Of a stretch of 64,000 nucleotides of DNA, positions 48,475 through 61,599 are shown one piece after another (position 1 is the stretch's first letter; each line of letters starts with the position of its first letter). A model generated the notes under the pieces. It made no database searches. It had not been told where the DNA came from and saw nothing but the letters and a program-made list of their open reading frames with translations. This DNA is from Macrotis lagotis (Eukaryota; Chordata; Mammalia; Peramelemorphia; Peramelidae). The stretch spans positions 269,397,944 to 269,461,943 of the forward strand of contig NC_133662.1 of NCBI RefSeq assembly GCF_037893015.1, read 5' to 3'. A program made the translations under genes and the position numbers.

Positions 48475-50446
48475 CCTTCAAGCTTCTAATGAAGACAGAG
48501 CAACTGAGGAAGATGTAGACTGTTCATTCTATGAGATTTTTCTTAAATGGATCTCGCCTAATACATTTGGGAACTCTTCATTCTGTCTTCTGATGGGAAT
48601 CGAATCTTACAAATCTTGAGCTCTTTTCAGCTGGTGATAGAGGTCTCTGGCTTACTCCTCCCCTTCTCCTAGTCACAGACCTGAGCCTGTGGAAGAGTCA
48701 TCTTGCCCTGAGCAGGAGGCCCCCATCTCTGCAGGTGATGCTGAGATGAGGGCAACCACAGATAAGGAGTGGGAGAGATCCCAGACGTAGCCTTGTGCAA
48801 GCTTCCCAGTTTTTCAGAGAAGGAAACTGAGTTCTATCTATTGATGCTCATGTGGTATTTGTATTCTCCCTTACCTGATAACTTCATTTGGGCATCAGTA
48901 CCCACAGGCTGGCCCAAGACATGCTTTTTAGTGGTACCTGGCTGCCCCTGGAAACTTTGCAAAGTTTCTGAATGCCACACAGTACTAAGGTGGAACATGC
49001 AGCACTTTGCTGGGGTGCCAAAATTTAGAGAGTGCCAGTGACATTTGAATTCTTCCAAGAGGTAGAAACAAATGAGATTAGGTTCTACTTAGCAAGAATA
49101 ATTAAGCTAACAAGCTGTTCAGGACTGAGTTTCCTCTTCCTGGCAGCCAGGCTTATTCTTGCTCTACTCCATTCACTCGTTCTGCCTTACCTCTGGATTT
49201 TTCCCTATAGGGTCTGGTGTCCTGAGGTCTCTCTTTCTCTGCCCAGAACCTTAGTTCTTCTGTCTGAGGTCAATAGTTAAGGTCTCTCCTTCCACAACTG
49301 AATTTTTAAAAGATCTTGACTGGAGAGTCATTGGCCCAGGGCCCAGTTTAGAGTTCCTGTCCAGGTCCCAGTAACAGAGCTGTGACTTTGTCCCTCTCCT
49401 CTTATGTCCAACTCCTAAGATTGCCTTTTGGCCTTCCTAAGTGGACCTCCTCCCCAATATCTGCTCTAGTTTCTCCCATTCACCTAGCCTGGTCTCCTAT
49501 AGCCTTAATATAAGCTCCCAGTTGTAACTACCTGAATAAGTGACTGTCATACAATCCAATTCAACAAGCATCTATTAATATCATGTGTAGATTGGAACAC
49601 TAGGAAAAAAATCAGCCATTCTTGTCCTCAAAAGGAGGAATAATTAACAGATTACTTGATTTGGAGTGAGTGAGAGGGAATCGAGGCTTCACAGAGAGGA
49701 GCAAGGGAGCTGAGGACTGAAGGAAAGCCAAGATTCTCATTAAGTCTCTACTGTATACCACTGTACGGGCCCTGAAGATACACTGACAATGCATCAGTGC
49801 CTGCCCCCAAGGAGCTTAAGTTCTATTGGGGAAATGCCACATGTTCAGAGAAGTATGGTAAAAGATATGTGCCAAAGCTAAACAGATGGAAAATGTCCAA
49901 CCTTCTCCTGGAGGTAATGGAAAATTTGAGGGGAGAGGGAAGGTAGTTATCCTGGAGTCTGGTTTGATCCAGGACATCTGGGAAGTCAAGGTTCTTCTCT
50001 ATCTGACTGCTTATTGCCTTAAGACAAATCTGCTGCCTCTGCACTATCCAAGCTCCACTTCCCTTCTATTAAGGGCCTGATCTGAGGGAATCCATGTGGC
50101 CTGTAAAAGTAAGATTGTGGGTGACCTGATTTGGCCATCTTTATCATATATCACAGGAATATATTCTAACAGTCCTGGCCTTTGTCTAAATGGGTACTCT
50201 GGACTCTCCTATTCACGCGCCCCTTGAGTGTTGGCTTTTACATGTTTCCCGCTGAATGTTGAGCTCTGGGTCAATGATATAATCGCAAAATAAGATTGTC
50301 CAGAAGGCATGGCCTTCGGTTGAGTGTTACCCCCACCCCCCCACTCGCTGATGAACCTGCATTTCTATGACCTTTGTTCTCAGTATTTCTTGTGCCCAGT
50401 TCAGAAGGGCAAGACTGACTGTCCTGAATTAATGTGCTGTCATCTC

Positions 50447-50452
50447 AATAAA
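50447..50452 (+). terminator. Candidate polyadenylation signal AATAAA
   Basis: AATAAA is followed by GCTTGTGTTTCT, a GT-rich context typical of a real cleavage signal, in non-repetitive sequence 8 kb past the ASB1 stop. It could end an extended ASB1 transcript, a non-coding RNA or an old LTR. Nothing here decides between these. Confidence 0.3.
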
Positions 50453-50651
50453 GCTTGTGTTTCTCCAACTGTGGCTGCCAAACTCCTCTTTTCTGGGGGC
50501 CATTCCATTCCTTTATGCTTCTGCATGGACCTGGTGAAGCTATTTCATCTAGAAAAGGCTCCTATCTGAGAAAGTTCTAATTAAACAGAAGCACTTTAAC
50601 ATACTTAAGTCTAATACTTGACAGATTTTTCTGGGGGAAATGAAGACTTCA

Positions 50652-50914
50652 GTTGGGCACTGTGATATACTTATGTAATCCCAGTTATATGGGAGGGGGG
50701 AGTTCATGGATCATTTGAGCCAGGGAGTTCTGAGTTGAATTATGCTTATGCCAAATGGGGATCTGAGCTAAAGCTTGTATGGATATGGAGAGGACCACCT
50801 CACTGTCCAAAGAGGGATGAACCATTCCAGGTCAGAAACAGAGTAGGTCAAAGCTCCCACAGTAGGGAGTAGTAGCCTCACTCCATTTCCACTGAGATGG
50901 GGAGACTCAGTCTC
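50652..50914 (+). pseudogene. 7SL (signal recognition particle) RNA pseudogene
   Basis: The stretch follows 7SL RNA from its first bases: GTTGGGCACTGTGATATACT corresponds to the GCCGGGCGCGGTGGCGCGT start. TAATCCCAGTTATATGGGAG, GATCATTTGAGCCAGGGAGT, GGATGAACCATTCCAGGTCA, AAACAGAGTAGGTCAAAGCT and the end GAGACTCAGTCTC then follow in order. Both Alu-domain ends and the central S domain are present, with roughly 40 bp missing near the 3' end and most CpGs decayed to TG or CA. An A-rich tail at 50915-50936 marks a retrotransposed copy. Marsupials lack Alu, and the S domain is present, so this derives from 7SL itself. Confidence 0.9.
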
Positions 50915-51032
50915 AAAAAAACAAATAAACCAAAAAATCTTCAATTTTCATCTAGTACAGATTTTTTTTTTTTGGCCAGGGCTGCACCAGGGGTTCAGGA
51001 ATAGATTTCATGAGGATGTAAACTTAGATGAA

Positions 51033-51337
51033 CGTCAGCTGGCACAGTGGATAGAGCACTGGCCTTGAAGTCAAGAAGACAGGAGTTAAAATCCAGCCTC
51101 AGACTCTTGACTCTGTCTAGCTGTGTGACCTTGGGCAAGTCACTTAACCCTGATCATCTCACATCCAGGACCATCTTCAGTCATTGTGATCCATATCTGG
51201 TCACTGGACCCAGATGGTTCTGGAGGAGAAAGTGAGACTAGTGACTTAGTACAGCCTCACTCAAATCAAACTTGTGTGTTTGCCATGACATCACCTCCTG
51301 ATGTCCTGGTCTTCTTTGAAAACGAAGGACAAAACAT
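51033..51337 (+). mobile_element. Long tRNA-derived SINE with perfect 14-bp target-site duplication
   Basis: Head TGGCACAGTGGATAGAGCAC, middle CATCCAGGACCATCTTCAGT, end TGATGTCCTGGTCTTCTTTG and AACGAAGGACAAA. Flanked by TAAACTTAGATGAA at 51019-51032 and 51338-51351. Confidence 0.95.
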
Positions 51338-52734
51338 TAAACTTAGATGAAAATACAACTACATCTTTGTTTTCCCTAACCTTCAACTGAAATTTAGCAT
51401 TTTATTCAATTATTTAAAAACATCTTTCTGAGAAGGGTTCCCATAGCCTTCATCAGACTGACTATCAAAAGGTTTCAAGATGCAAAGAAATTTAGAACTT
51501 CTGGTGTAGATGATAGTAGAGAAAATTCTGTGATTAAGGCAGGGAGATATTAGTCAATATGAAGTGTAAGGAATGCTGCTAAATCAATGGATTTATAGTC
51601 TAGTGATGAATATTCCAGAGTGCTCTGGATGTGCTATCTGGGGCTAATGAGTCAGAGATAGGTTTGAAGGACTATATAGATCCTTTGTGGTGGTGGTAGG
51701 AGGAGGTTTACAGCTTTCTGAAGGGAAACATCCTTAGGATTAGTAGAAAGACAGTTTCAGTGAGCCCTTCCCCTCCCCCCCAGCAAGGGTTTTCTAAGAT
51801 AAGGACAGATACAGAATTACTACAGTTAGTCACCTGTATAAATCTAGGTACCTCACGGTAGCAAATTGGACCTGCACAGTTCTCAAAACTCACAATAACA
51901 TTAGAGGTCAAGTTCATGTAGGTCTGCTCTTCCATACTTTTGGTTTCATATATGGACTTAGTTATAGAGGTCATTTAGTCTAGTTCCTTCATTTTGAGGC
52001 TGGGAAAAATGAGCTCTGGTCTTTACAACTTCAATTTTGGGGATTAGCTGTTCCTCTCCTCTTCTCCTCCCTCTTGAAGCAAGAAGGAGCTCTCTTCTCC
52101 ACAAGAACCTCATTCAGGAGTTTAGGCAGAACTTCTCTTTAATGAAGATTGGTCCAGGGCTGCCTCTGAAGGATGATTCCTCCTCTTGGAGCAATTGCAC
52201 TGCTGTCACAGTCTCTCCTCAGCTATTCTCTCTGACTCTCCTCTCTCTTCACACCCCCCAAAATATAACCTGCAAATTATGAACCAGTGAATTTGATTTT
52301 AATTCTTGGTAAAATTTTAGACTATATTATGAAAGGAATGATTAGTGAAAGAAAGGCCTTGAAATTGGGGCCAGTAATAGTCATGGCTTAATACTTAATG
52401 AATGAGAACTCTAGGAAGGGGCCCAAGGGAATCCACCGCCTGGTTTGGGCCTAAGAGAAACTGAAAAAGGGCTTGAGGATTGATCATCAGATTGACCAAG
52501 ACTCTCAGAGGAGGAAGGGCCCTAAGCAACTCATCAGTCTAACCCTTACCTGAATAAGAATTCCTACAAAAGTGCCCCAGCAAGTGGTCACAGCCTCTAC
52601 TTCAAGACCCTCAGGGATAGAAAGCACATTACTTAAATAACCCATTTCTTTCTGGGACAATGAATAATTGGGATATTTTCTTCATATCTTACAGTTTTAT
52701 TTTTGTTGTTGCTTGTTTGTTTTAGAGAATTGAG

Positions 52735-52930
52735 GCACAGAAGGTAGGTTAGAATTAGCTTTGTGACACTGGACAAGTCACTTAATTGCTCTGTGCCTTA
52801 ATTTCCCCATCGATAAAATGGAAATAACAATAGCATCTATCTCTCAGGGCTTTTGTGAGGATCTATGGAGATGAGTGCTGTAAAACACTTTGTAAACACT
52901 TAAAACTCTATAAATGCTAACTGTTATACC
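52735..52930 (+). repeat. MIR (sense), well preserved
   Basis: CACTGGACAAGTCACTTAAT, AATTTCCCCATCGATAAAAT, TTTTGTGAGGATCTATGGAG and AACACTTTGTAAACACTTAA follow the MIR consensus in order. Confidence 0.85.
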
Positions 52931-53348
52931 TATTAAAGGCCAGAATCTAGGACCAAAACCTAGGTTTTCTCTGTCTTTGAGGTCTCATCAACATATTAGG
53001 TTATAATTCAGTATCCCTCTCAACATACTTTCGACCTCCCATTGAGTTAGTTTAAAATATTTTATTTTATGAATCCTCCCCTTCCTCCAGGTGTGAGATT
53101 AATGATCTTTAAAATAATAATAAAATTAGATTCAGCTCATTAATAGTCAAGTAGTCCCAGGTTGCCTGTGAAACATGTGCCCTTCCATGTTGTATGAGCT
53201 GCTGGTCAGAGACTCCTCTTCCACATTGTAGGATGCTCCCCATTTCCTCACCCCCCCATCCTCACCCCTTTTTCCTATTCCCTGGGAGGCTGAACTTGAG
53301 AGACCCTAGAAAAGGACTCCATTTTGCAAGCATGTATCTGTGTGAACG

Positions 53349-53368
53349 TGTGTGTGTGTGTGTGTGTT

Positions 53369-53409
<41 letters not shown>
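53349..53409. repeat. (TG)n microsatellite
   Basis: About 30 TG units with two TTTG interruptions. Confidence 0.92.
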
Positions 53410-53849
53410 CATGGGTGTGTGTATGTTTGGGTGAGTGTGTGTGAAAGCAGGGAGAGTAGCATTGGTTATCTTTGCCTTGGATGCCTAGCCTAGAGTCTGC
53501 CACATAATAGGGATTGAATGGCTGCTTCCAGATGGAGAACTTAGCCCAGTGCCTAGAACCCAGTAGGGTGTGTTCATTGACCAGAGAACCTGGTACGTAT
53601 CAGAGAAGAAAAATGGGAGAAATCTCAGGGTGTTCGAAGTTCAAGAACTATGTTTCTTATCTCAATCCTTACTCTGTGTCTGGAAAGACATTAGAGGATG
53701 CTCCTGTCTAAGTCACTCTGTTTGGGGATAAGCCTTAAGAAACTGAGAAAAGTTTGGTGATTTGCCTGAGACCTCACCAATTGTCAGAACTGAACTTGGT
53801 TCCACTCCCTCAAGTCCATTCATATCCCTGGATATCAGTTTTGTAGAAC

Positions 53850-54030
53850 CATGAACTGGGAACTGAAAGAAACCTTAGTGGTCATCTAGTCCAGTTTTCT
53901 CATTTTACAGATGAGAAAACAGAGGCTTAGAGGGGAGAAGAGACTTAACCAAAGTCACCAGATGGTAAATGGTTTTAATGGAATTCAAACCTAGGGCCTC
54001 TAATTCCAAAGCTAGTGCCCTTTCCATTGG
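53850..54030 (-). repeat. MIR (antisense)
   Basis: CATTTTACAGATGAGAAAAC, then AGACTTAACCAAAGTCACCA and GAATTCAAACCTAGGGCCTC: the reverse-complement MIR order. Confidence 0.85.
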
Positions 54031-54868
54031 ACCAGTTTCTCTATATGTCCAATGAAGCTGTTGGAATAAATGAATGGGTTTTTTTTTTCATTCAATCGAA
54101 TACTTACTGTGAGCCAGAAAATTTGCTAAATATGGGAGATGCATGGAAGAAGCAAAAATGTTAAAATTCTCTGTCCTCAAGGAACTTATATGCTACTGGA
54201 AAAGTCAAATTGTAGCTCTTAAGGTCTATGAAAAGTGGTATAATAATTTTGGGGGATGGATCCAGAACTCAGAGGGAATAAGGACAGACTTTTTTTGTAC
54301 CAGGTAGCCCTAGAGGGGAAGGCTATTCAAATGGAACATTCTATGATAATTTCATGTCTTTGAATGAGGAATTAGAAGAGTGGAGTTTGAGCCACAGCTT
54401 TGCCACTAACTAACTAGCTGTGTTGACTTTGGAAAAGTTTCTTTCTTGCCTCTGTGATCTTTAGCTTCCTTTCCTTGTAAAGTGATAGGCATTGGACTAG
54501 GTGTCTCCAAGATCCCTCCTCACTCTACAAGCTCTGATTCTGTGACTTAGAGATGGACAGTAACCATCTGAAAGGTTCTTATTCTCTGGGATGACAGTGG
54601 CCCTCAGGAAAAGTCAGTCATCTAGACCAGGGTCTTGAATTGATATCTATTGCTTGCTTAACCACAGCTAGTAAAATGTAAGCTCTTTGAGGGCAGGTGA
54701 TGACCTGAAGATTTGTCTCTATATCACTAAGATCTGGTTTAATAAATGTTTGTTGGATTGATGAACAGATTGATGAACAGATTTCAAGGTTTAGATCTAT
54801 CACTCCTTCTCCATGATGACTTTCTGTGCCCCAGCTACTGATGCCCTTCCCCAAATCATATTGTGCAC

Positions 54869-54871
<3 letters not shown>

Positions 54872-54913
<42 letters not shown>
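54872..54913. repeat. (AC)n microsatellite
   Basis: About 20 AC units followed by ATATAT. Confidence 0.92.
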
Positions 54914-54918
<5 letters not shown>

Positions 54919-55639
54919 GTTTTAGCCAGATATGCGACATCCTTAAAGGTAAGGATAATTTCATCTTTTTTCTTTGTGTTCCCAGCACCTAGCATTCTGG
55001 CATATGATAAATATTTATTGAATGGTGATTGATTGATTTTTTCTTACAATACTTTTCAAGGCCACAGAGAATCATCAACAACTTCCATGTGAAAGCTCTC
55101 TAAGATTATTAGGCCCATAAATCATTGTCTGATTTCTCAACAGATTCCTAAACTGAATTCTTCCCAATGAAAGCTTGTACTCGTTTATCTCTTCTCTACC
55201 TCTATTCCCCCAAACCTAAAAGCAGATTAATTTCCATCTGAAAAACCAAGCTCATTTTAGAAGTTCTTTTATTTAGAGGAAAGTGAACTCTTCTGGAGGG
55301 TGGGGGGGCTTATCATCAAGCTATGAATCGATGCTTTCATGACAGAGTTAGGCTAATTTTGACATTTCCTTTTCATGAAGTTTGAGTGGGCTGAATCCTC
55401 TTAGGCTAAAAGGTATGTGGGTTTACCCTAGCTAATTAGAGAGAGATCTGCAGCTGTCAATTGCCTTTATTTTTATTTCAGAGTTGTATATTTTTATCCT
55501 ATTTATCTTGGAAAGGGCTATGTATGAAGTTAAAGCCTATATGATTTTTTTTTTTTTGGTCTTCAAGGTCGAGTCACAATTCGTGAACTTTGGTGTGTGT
55601 TTGAAGATGAAGTCAAATCACATTTCTCAAACTCAGTCA

Positions 55640-56880
55640 AATTTATAAGAATATGAACCATTACCCAGTTAATAAATGGTCGAAAGATATAAAGTAGAAA
55701 TTTTCAGGAGAAGAAATGAACATTTCACATGAAAAAATGGTCCAAATCACTACTGATTAGAGAAATTAGAACAACTCTAAAGTACCACCTCACACTCAGA
55801 TTGGCTATTATGATAGAAAAAGAAAATATTAGAGTAGATGTGGAAAAATAGGAACACTAATGCATTGTTGATGGAATTACAAACTAATCTGGGGACCTAG
55901 GTGGTATAGTGGATAGAGCATTGAATGAATGTCTTAGTGTCTGGAGGATGAGAGTTTGAATCTGACCTCAGACATTTAACACTAACTGTGTGGCCTTGGA
56001 CAAGTCACTTAACCCTGATTGCCTTGCATCCAGGGCCATCTCTCCAGTCGTCCTGACTCATATTTGGTCAGTGGATTCAGATGGATCTGGAAGAGAAAGG
56101 GAGGCTGGGAACTTAGCACAGCACCCTTCACTCAAATCCAATTCACATGCTTATCATGTCATCATGATGTCATGGTCTTCTTCAACAATGAAGGTCAAAC
56201 ATCTTCATTATCATAAGCTAATCTAACCATCCTGGAGAACAATTTGGAACCACGTCCAGAGTCCTACAAAGCTGTGCATCCTCTTTGATGCAGCAATAGC
56301 ACCACTAGGTCTACATCCCAAAGAGAGCAAGGAAAAAGGAAAAGGACTTTTTTTATACACAAATACTTATAGCAGCTCTTTTTGTGATTTCAGAGAATGG
56401 TCAACAATTGGGGACTGATTGAATGATTGGGATGGAGTCCTACTGTGCTAAAAGAAATGATGAACCTGATGCTTTCAGAAAAACACGGGAAGATATATGA
56501 CTGACATAGAATTGGAAGTTTGTACAGAGTAACAGCAATTTTATTAAATGATAACTGTGAATGATTGAACTATTCTTAGTAATACAAAGATCCAAGACAA
56601 TTCCACAGGACTTATAATGAAGAGTAATATGCACCTCAAGAAAAAGAATTGATGGAGTCTGAATGTAAATTGAAGCATCCTTTAAAAAACTTTATTTTTT
56701 TGCCTGTGTTTTCTTTAGTAACATGGTTAAATGGAAATGTTTTGCATCTATATAACCTTTATCAAGTTGCTTGCCATCTCAGAGTGGGAGGGAAGGGAGG
56801 GAAAGAATTTGGAACTCAAATTTTTAAAAAATGAATGTTAAAAATTATTATTTACATGTCATGGGGAGAAAAGTTAAATG
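55640..56880 (+). mobile_element. L1 3' portion (sense), split by a SINE
   Basis: Sense L1 from ORF2 C-terminal coding remnants (55640-55878) to the 3' end at about 56880. Recognisable blocks are GTACCACCTCACACTCAGAT, AAAGAAATGATGAACCTGAT and TTTGGAACTCAAATTTTTAA. Removing the SINE at 55891-56212 rejoins it. No intact frame remains. Confidence 0.88.
55891..56212 (+). mobile_element. Long tRNA-derived SINE nested in L1
   Basis: Same family as 51033-51337. Flanks are ACAAACTAATCT (55879-55890) and ATAAGCTAATCT (56213-56224), ten of twelve matching, older than the 51-kb copy. Confidence 0.9.
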
Positions 56881-57578
56881 TAAAAAATGCAGCTAGAGCT
56901 ATTGGAGGAGATTAAAAAGCTGAATCAATATCTTCTAAATGAGCCTTGTCCAAATACTTCAAAAAAGATAACCTGGTATAGCAGAGGGAAGTGTGGATTT
57001 AGAATTAGAGTTTCTGGGTTCAAATCATTACTTAGTTATGTCCTTCATTGTGAACCTGAGTCACTCATCTGAGCTCTCTTGAAGCCCAGTTTCCCCCTCT
57101 GTAAAAATTAAATAATAAACAACAAAAAAAATCTTGGACTCAGCCTCTGAGATTGCTTCCGGGTCTGAATCTTTGCCTTTATGATATCAGGTGACCTGTA
57201 AAGCAGCTTTAAGCTTAAAATCTGAGATCTTCAAAGCCATCTGAAGAACTCCATCATCCCTTCATTTGCTACCAACTGCTCCACTTGGTTTTAATTCTCC
57301 TACCATCATCATGTTCCCATTGCTGGGACTCTGCACCACCTCTCTTTTACTTTCCTTTTATGAATCAACTTCCCCTATGACATAGTGAGTTTCTTGAGGG
57401 AAGAGATTTTTTTCCCCTTTACGTGTATGCTCAGTGCTTTGCATGGTCTATAGCACATAGTAAATACTTAATAAATATCTATCATGTTGTCTCAGTGGGA
57501 AAGACTATGATGGAGACTAAAAGTGTAATCAGTGGAAATCCTTGTATAATACTTTTTTCAATATTGGAAACTCAGTGA

Positions 57579-57587
57579 TATATATAC

Positions 57588-57624
<37 letters not shown>

Positions 57625-57626
57625 TA
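57579..57626. repeat. (TA)n microsatellite
   Basis: TA repeat with CA and GTA interruptions. Confidence 0.9.
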
Positions 57627-57742
57627 AAGTACATGTCAGAGGATAAGACTCACATTGGACAGCATAGTGAGCTTGAAAGTGTTTATTTTCTGAAAACTAT
57701 GATTTGGGTAATATAGAGCTAGACTACAGAGGGCATACTTTC

Positions 57743-58068
57743 TTTTTTTTGTTAAAGACTTTATTTATTTTGAGTTTTACAATTTTTCCCCTAATCTGAC
57801 TTCCCTCCCCCCACCCCTCACAGAAGGCAATTTGCCAGTCTTTACATTGTTTCCATGGTGTACATTGATCCAAATTGAGTGTGATGAGAGAGAAATCCTA
57901 AAATCAGACAATAAGATAGCAGTTTTTTTTCCCCCTAAATTTAAGGTAATAGTCTTTGGTCTTTGTTCAAACTCCACATTTCTTTCTCTGGATACAGATG
58001 AGCCCCAAAATGTCTCTGATTGTTGCACTGTTGGAATGAGTGAGTCCATCAAGGTTGATCATCGATGG
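57743..58068 (-). mobile_element. 5'-truncated L1 3' UTR (antisense) with target-site duplication
   Basis: About 326 bp, poly-T at left, ending at TTGATCATCGATGG. The direct repeat AGGGCATACTTTC (57730-57742) versus AGGTCATACTTTC (58069-58081), one mismatch, brackets it. It gives an AT-rich reference for the GC-rich copy in the CpG island. Confidence 0.9.
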
Positions 58069-60057
58069 AGGTCATACTTTCATTGATGCTACATAAGAAC
58101 ACAAGTTCTCAGATAGAATACTGGAAGGGACTTCAAAGGCCTTCTCATTCAACACCTTTATGAATCATATGATAAAAAGCCCAGGGATATAGTGTTCCCA
58201 CCGTATCTGCTTGTAAGAAAGATTTCTGAAAGAATTTCTTGGCATTAGAAACCCAAAGAATTTCAATTTGGGTGTAAGAGGTTTGAGTCTGCCATCATCA
58301 ACTATTATGCTAAATGAAAATTTGGACACTGAAAAGTTAGACACATTCCTCTAATAAACCAGTAACTTATTTCTGATGAGAATCAGGGCTTCCCCAGTGT
58401 TGTGTTTCATCAACATTCTATACAATGCAGCAGCAGGCATCTCATTACCTGTAATGAGGGTATCTTTTTAGAATGGGATGGAGATTTAGTCAACGAGACT
58501 TTGGCCCAAAGAAGCAGACTTTGGACTGAAAAAAAGGTTTGTGAATCCCCATGCTGTTTCCATCCGGAACTCAGCCAGCATTCCAAAGAACTAAAGACTC
58601 CTCTCAACCTGCATTTCAATATTACGATTCTGGTTCTTTAATATGAGATTTGGCCTGATGCAAGGCTGAGAAAATGCATTGTCTTATTTCAACTCTGACA
58701 TTTTTATTGCATAGAATTTCCAAAGCTGTGGGAAATGCTGTTCAGGTTGTTTCTTTGGGAAACACTTTAAGGGATGCAGGTCAGCTACTTGGAAGAAAGA
58801 AAGAATGATGGGAAAAAATAATGAGAGGGAGTAATAAATGAAGGAAGGAAAAAGAGGGGAGATAATTGATAGAATTTAAGGGAAAGTGAAAAGAGAAAAG
58901 ACAGACAAGGAATATGAATTTTTGTTATCAAAGGTCACTTATATCTACCCTGAATCTATTAATTGCCTTTTATATCACATAACCAATTTTGCTTCTTCAG
59001 TGATTAGGGTACTCCTTGATTCCTGGGAGTAGGAGGGGAAAGCACATGGATTTGATGATATCGAAAGTCTTTCCCAAATAATTCCACCCATACTAAAATC
59101 TATGATCATGCATCACCTCACAACTAAAAAACAAAACAAAACCCAATTTAGCTATGCTGATTCTCAGGCAAGGAAAGAATCCTTCAAGAGGCCAGTCAAA
59201 GCTCATTACAGGAGTGGGAGTTGGCACAACTTCAGAGAAGTGACTGGAAGTTCCACTACTGTGGCCTTTGTCCATGATGTCCCAAGACAGGTGAGTGGTT
59301 GAATGAACTGTGAGGGGTCTCTCTCAACATTTCTCATGAGATGGATCTTTTATTTTCATGAAGAGTTCTCTGTTTACCTTTGCTGATGTACAGGCTGTCT
59401 CAATGTCCTTTCAATGTCCAACCACAGGATCATGTTTATCCAGCTGGGGGTGAGGGGGAGCAGTGATGGAGATTTTCCGGTGGTCCTGATGTGGTGCTGT
59501 GTTGATATCCATGCTGATCTAAGGTCCCCTTCCTGTTTCACTTTCAGAGAATAACTGGGCCTTATTCTTAAGGGTTCCTGATCCCAGGAAGCTCAGCCCC
59601 CTGCTCAGTATAATATTTAGTTGAAAGCAAACACCATTACCTTGCTAAGTCAACCAGTTATATTTCACATGAATAGAGGAAGTTCACACTGACAGGCCCA
59701 GGAAGGAGCTATGATCTTTGTTGCATCTTTGCAACCACTTAGGGTACACTGCGGTCTGATTCCCTGTGAGATTCATGGGAAGGGCCTTCATCCTAGAATC
59801 TCAGAAGAGGGGTCCCTAGAACTGGATGTTGAGGCCTGTCACTCCTTCTGTGGCAGCTTCCTTTCAGTCTTCCCAAACATCAGAGTGCTGATAAACTACT
59901 CTGAAGGGATCTCCTTCTCTTTTCCTTTCCCCTTCTCCAAATCATAACAATCTTTTGCCTTTGTATAATGCTGTCAGTGGATATTTGGGAATTTTCATTT
60001 TACTATGTTACAGCTGAGGAAATAGAAATTAAGTCACTGTGCTCAAACTCTGAGTTC

Positions 60058-60300
60058 TAATAATAATAATAATAATAATAACAGCTGTTGAGCTCTTCCT
60101 CTGTCTTATGCTTTTTACATATCTCATTTTATCCTCATAACGACCCTGAGAGATAAGGGTTATTGTCATCACCCCCATTTTACAAATGAGAAAATCAAGG
60201 CAAATAAAGCTTAAATGACTCTCTTAGGATCACCTGGTTAGGAAGTATCTGAAACTGGATTTAAACTGAGGTATTTCTGACTCCAGAGCCAGTATCTCCA
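60058..60300 (-). repeat. (AAT)n run with antisense MIR
   Basis: Eight AAT units at 60058-60081, then CCATTTTACAAATGAGAAAA and GGATTTAAACTGAGGTATTT, an antisense MIR. Confidence 0.82.
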
Positions 60301-61599
60301 CCATGTTCCCCTCCTTTCTTCCCCATTAAGATGCTGCTTTTCCATGTAGTATCAGGACACCAGATGCAGAACAAAGGAATGGTTCTCCAGTAACCCCCAC
60401 CCCCAGATCAGACTCTGACATTCTGCCTTCTCTCATATAGGATTCTCAAAAGCATCATTGGTCAGGGCTGACAGAGGACATGGGTTTGAGCCCCTGTTCT
60501 AACCCTTTCTACTCCCTTCCCCAGCAGCTATTGAAATAATCCAGAGGGGAGGTGCTTAAAAACCTGCAGCTGGGTGTGGATGTTTGGGAGAGGCATTATG
60601 GAGAGATGAGAGGACTTGGCACCAACTCAGATATGGGGCATGAGAAGGAGTGAGGAGTCCAGGACGATTCCTGGGGTGGGAACCTGAGGAACTGGGAGGA
60701 TGGTGATGCTCTCTATGGTAATAGGGGAGGTAGAAGAGACAGAGGGTTTAGGGTGAACAGTAATGAGTTCACATTTCACTTGTAAATGCTTTGCTATTAA
60801 GAAAATAGGGACCCAATAACTCTTTAGGCATCTCAGTGACTTGGAATGGAGTCAAAGCAATCCAGCAATGGTTTGTGACCTCTGCCATTAATACAGGATA
60901 GAATCTGTCCTAGCACCATGAGATTGTCTACCTCGAGGGCTGGTTTAGAGCTGAGTATTGATCATGGACTCTTCAAATGAGAAGGCACATTAAAGTTCAT
61001 CCTGATCAAACCTGGTTAGAGACTCCTTCAGCAACATGTCTGAAAAATGGTCATCAGACTTAGGCTGAAAGATATATAGCAAGGAAGTCCATTCCCCTAT
61101 TGCATTGGTCCCTTTGGGAGGTGGGGCCAGAACTGGAGATTTTCTCCTCCACAGATAGTTTGAATATTGGAGAAGCTGGGGAGCAGGTTCAGCTTACAAA
61201 GCAGATTTAGTCCTTCCATGAAAGAGAGTGGAGAATCTGATTTCAGAAGGGCTTATGAATGGACTCTGTTCCCCTAGTTGGAGTTGTGAGAGACATTCTG
61301 TAACTGGTTCCAGTCTGTCAGACACATGATGAAGAGACAGATTGTCTAGATGAAAAGAGGGTCAAAAGACAGTAATTAGCCACAGCAAGGGGGTGGGTGA
61401 ATCCTTTCTTATCCAGGTATGGTCCAGCAAAGAGGCAAGACCTGCTAACACACCTTGATGGGGAAAGAGGCCTTGGGGTTCATCTCCCCCCCCCAGGGCT
61501 TCCATCAAGTGGCCCATGAACATATAGGCTTGCTATTGCTTCAGGTTCTCTTTTATCTCTTCTTTATTGTTTTAAGTTGAAGGAAATTGGATATAGGAA

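Noticed and set aside
50652..50936. Reading this as a primate-type Alu
   Set aside because: The central S domain of 7SL is present and the surrounding repeats are marsupial, so a 7SL pseudogene fits better.
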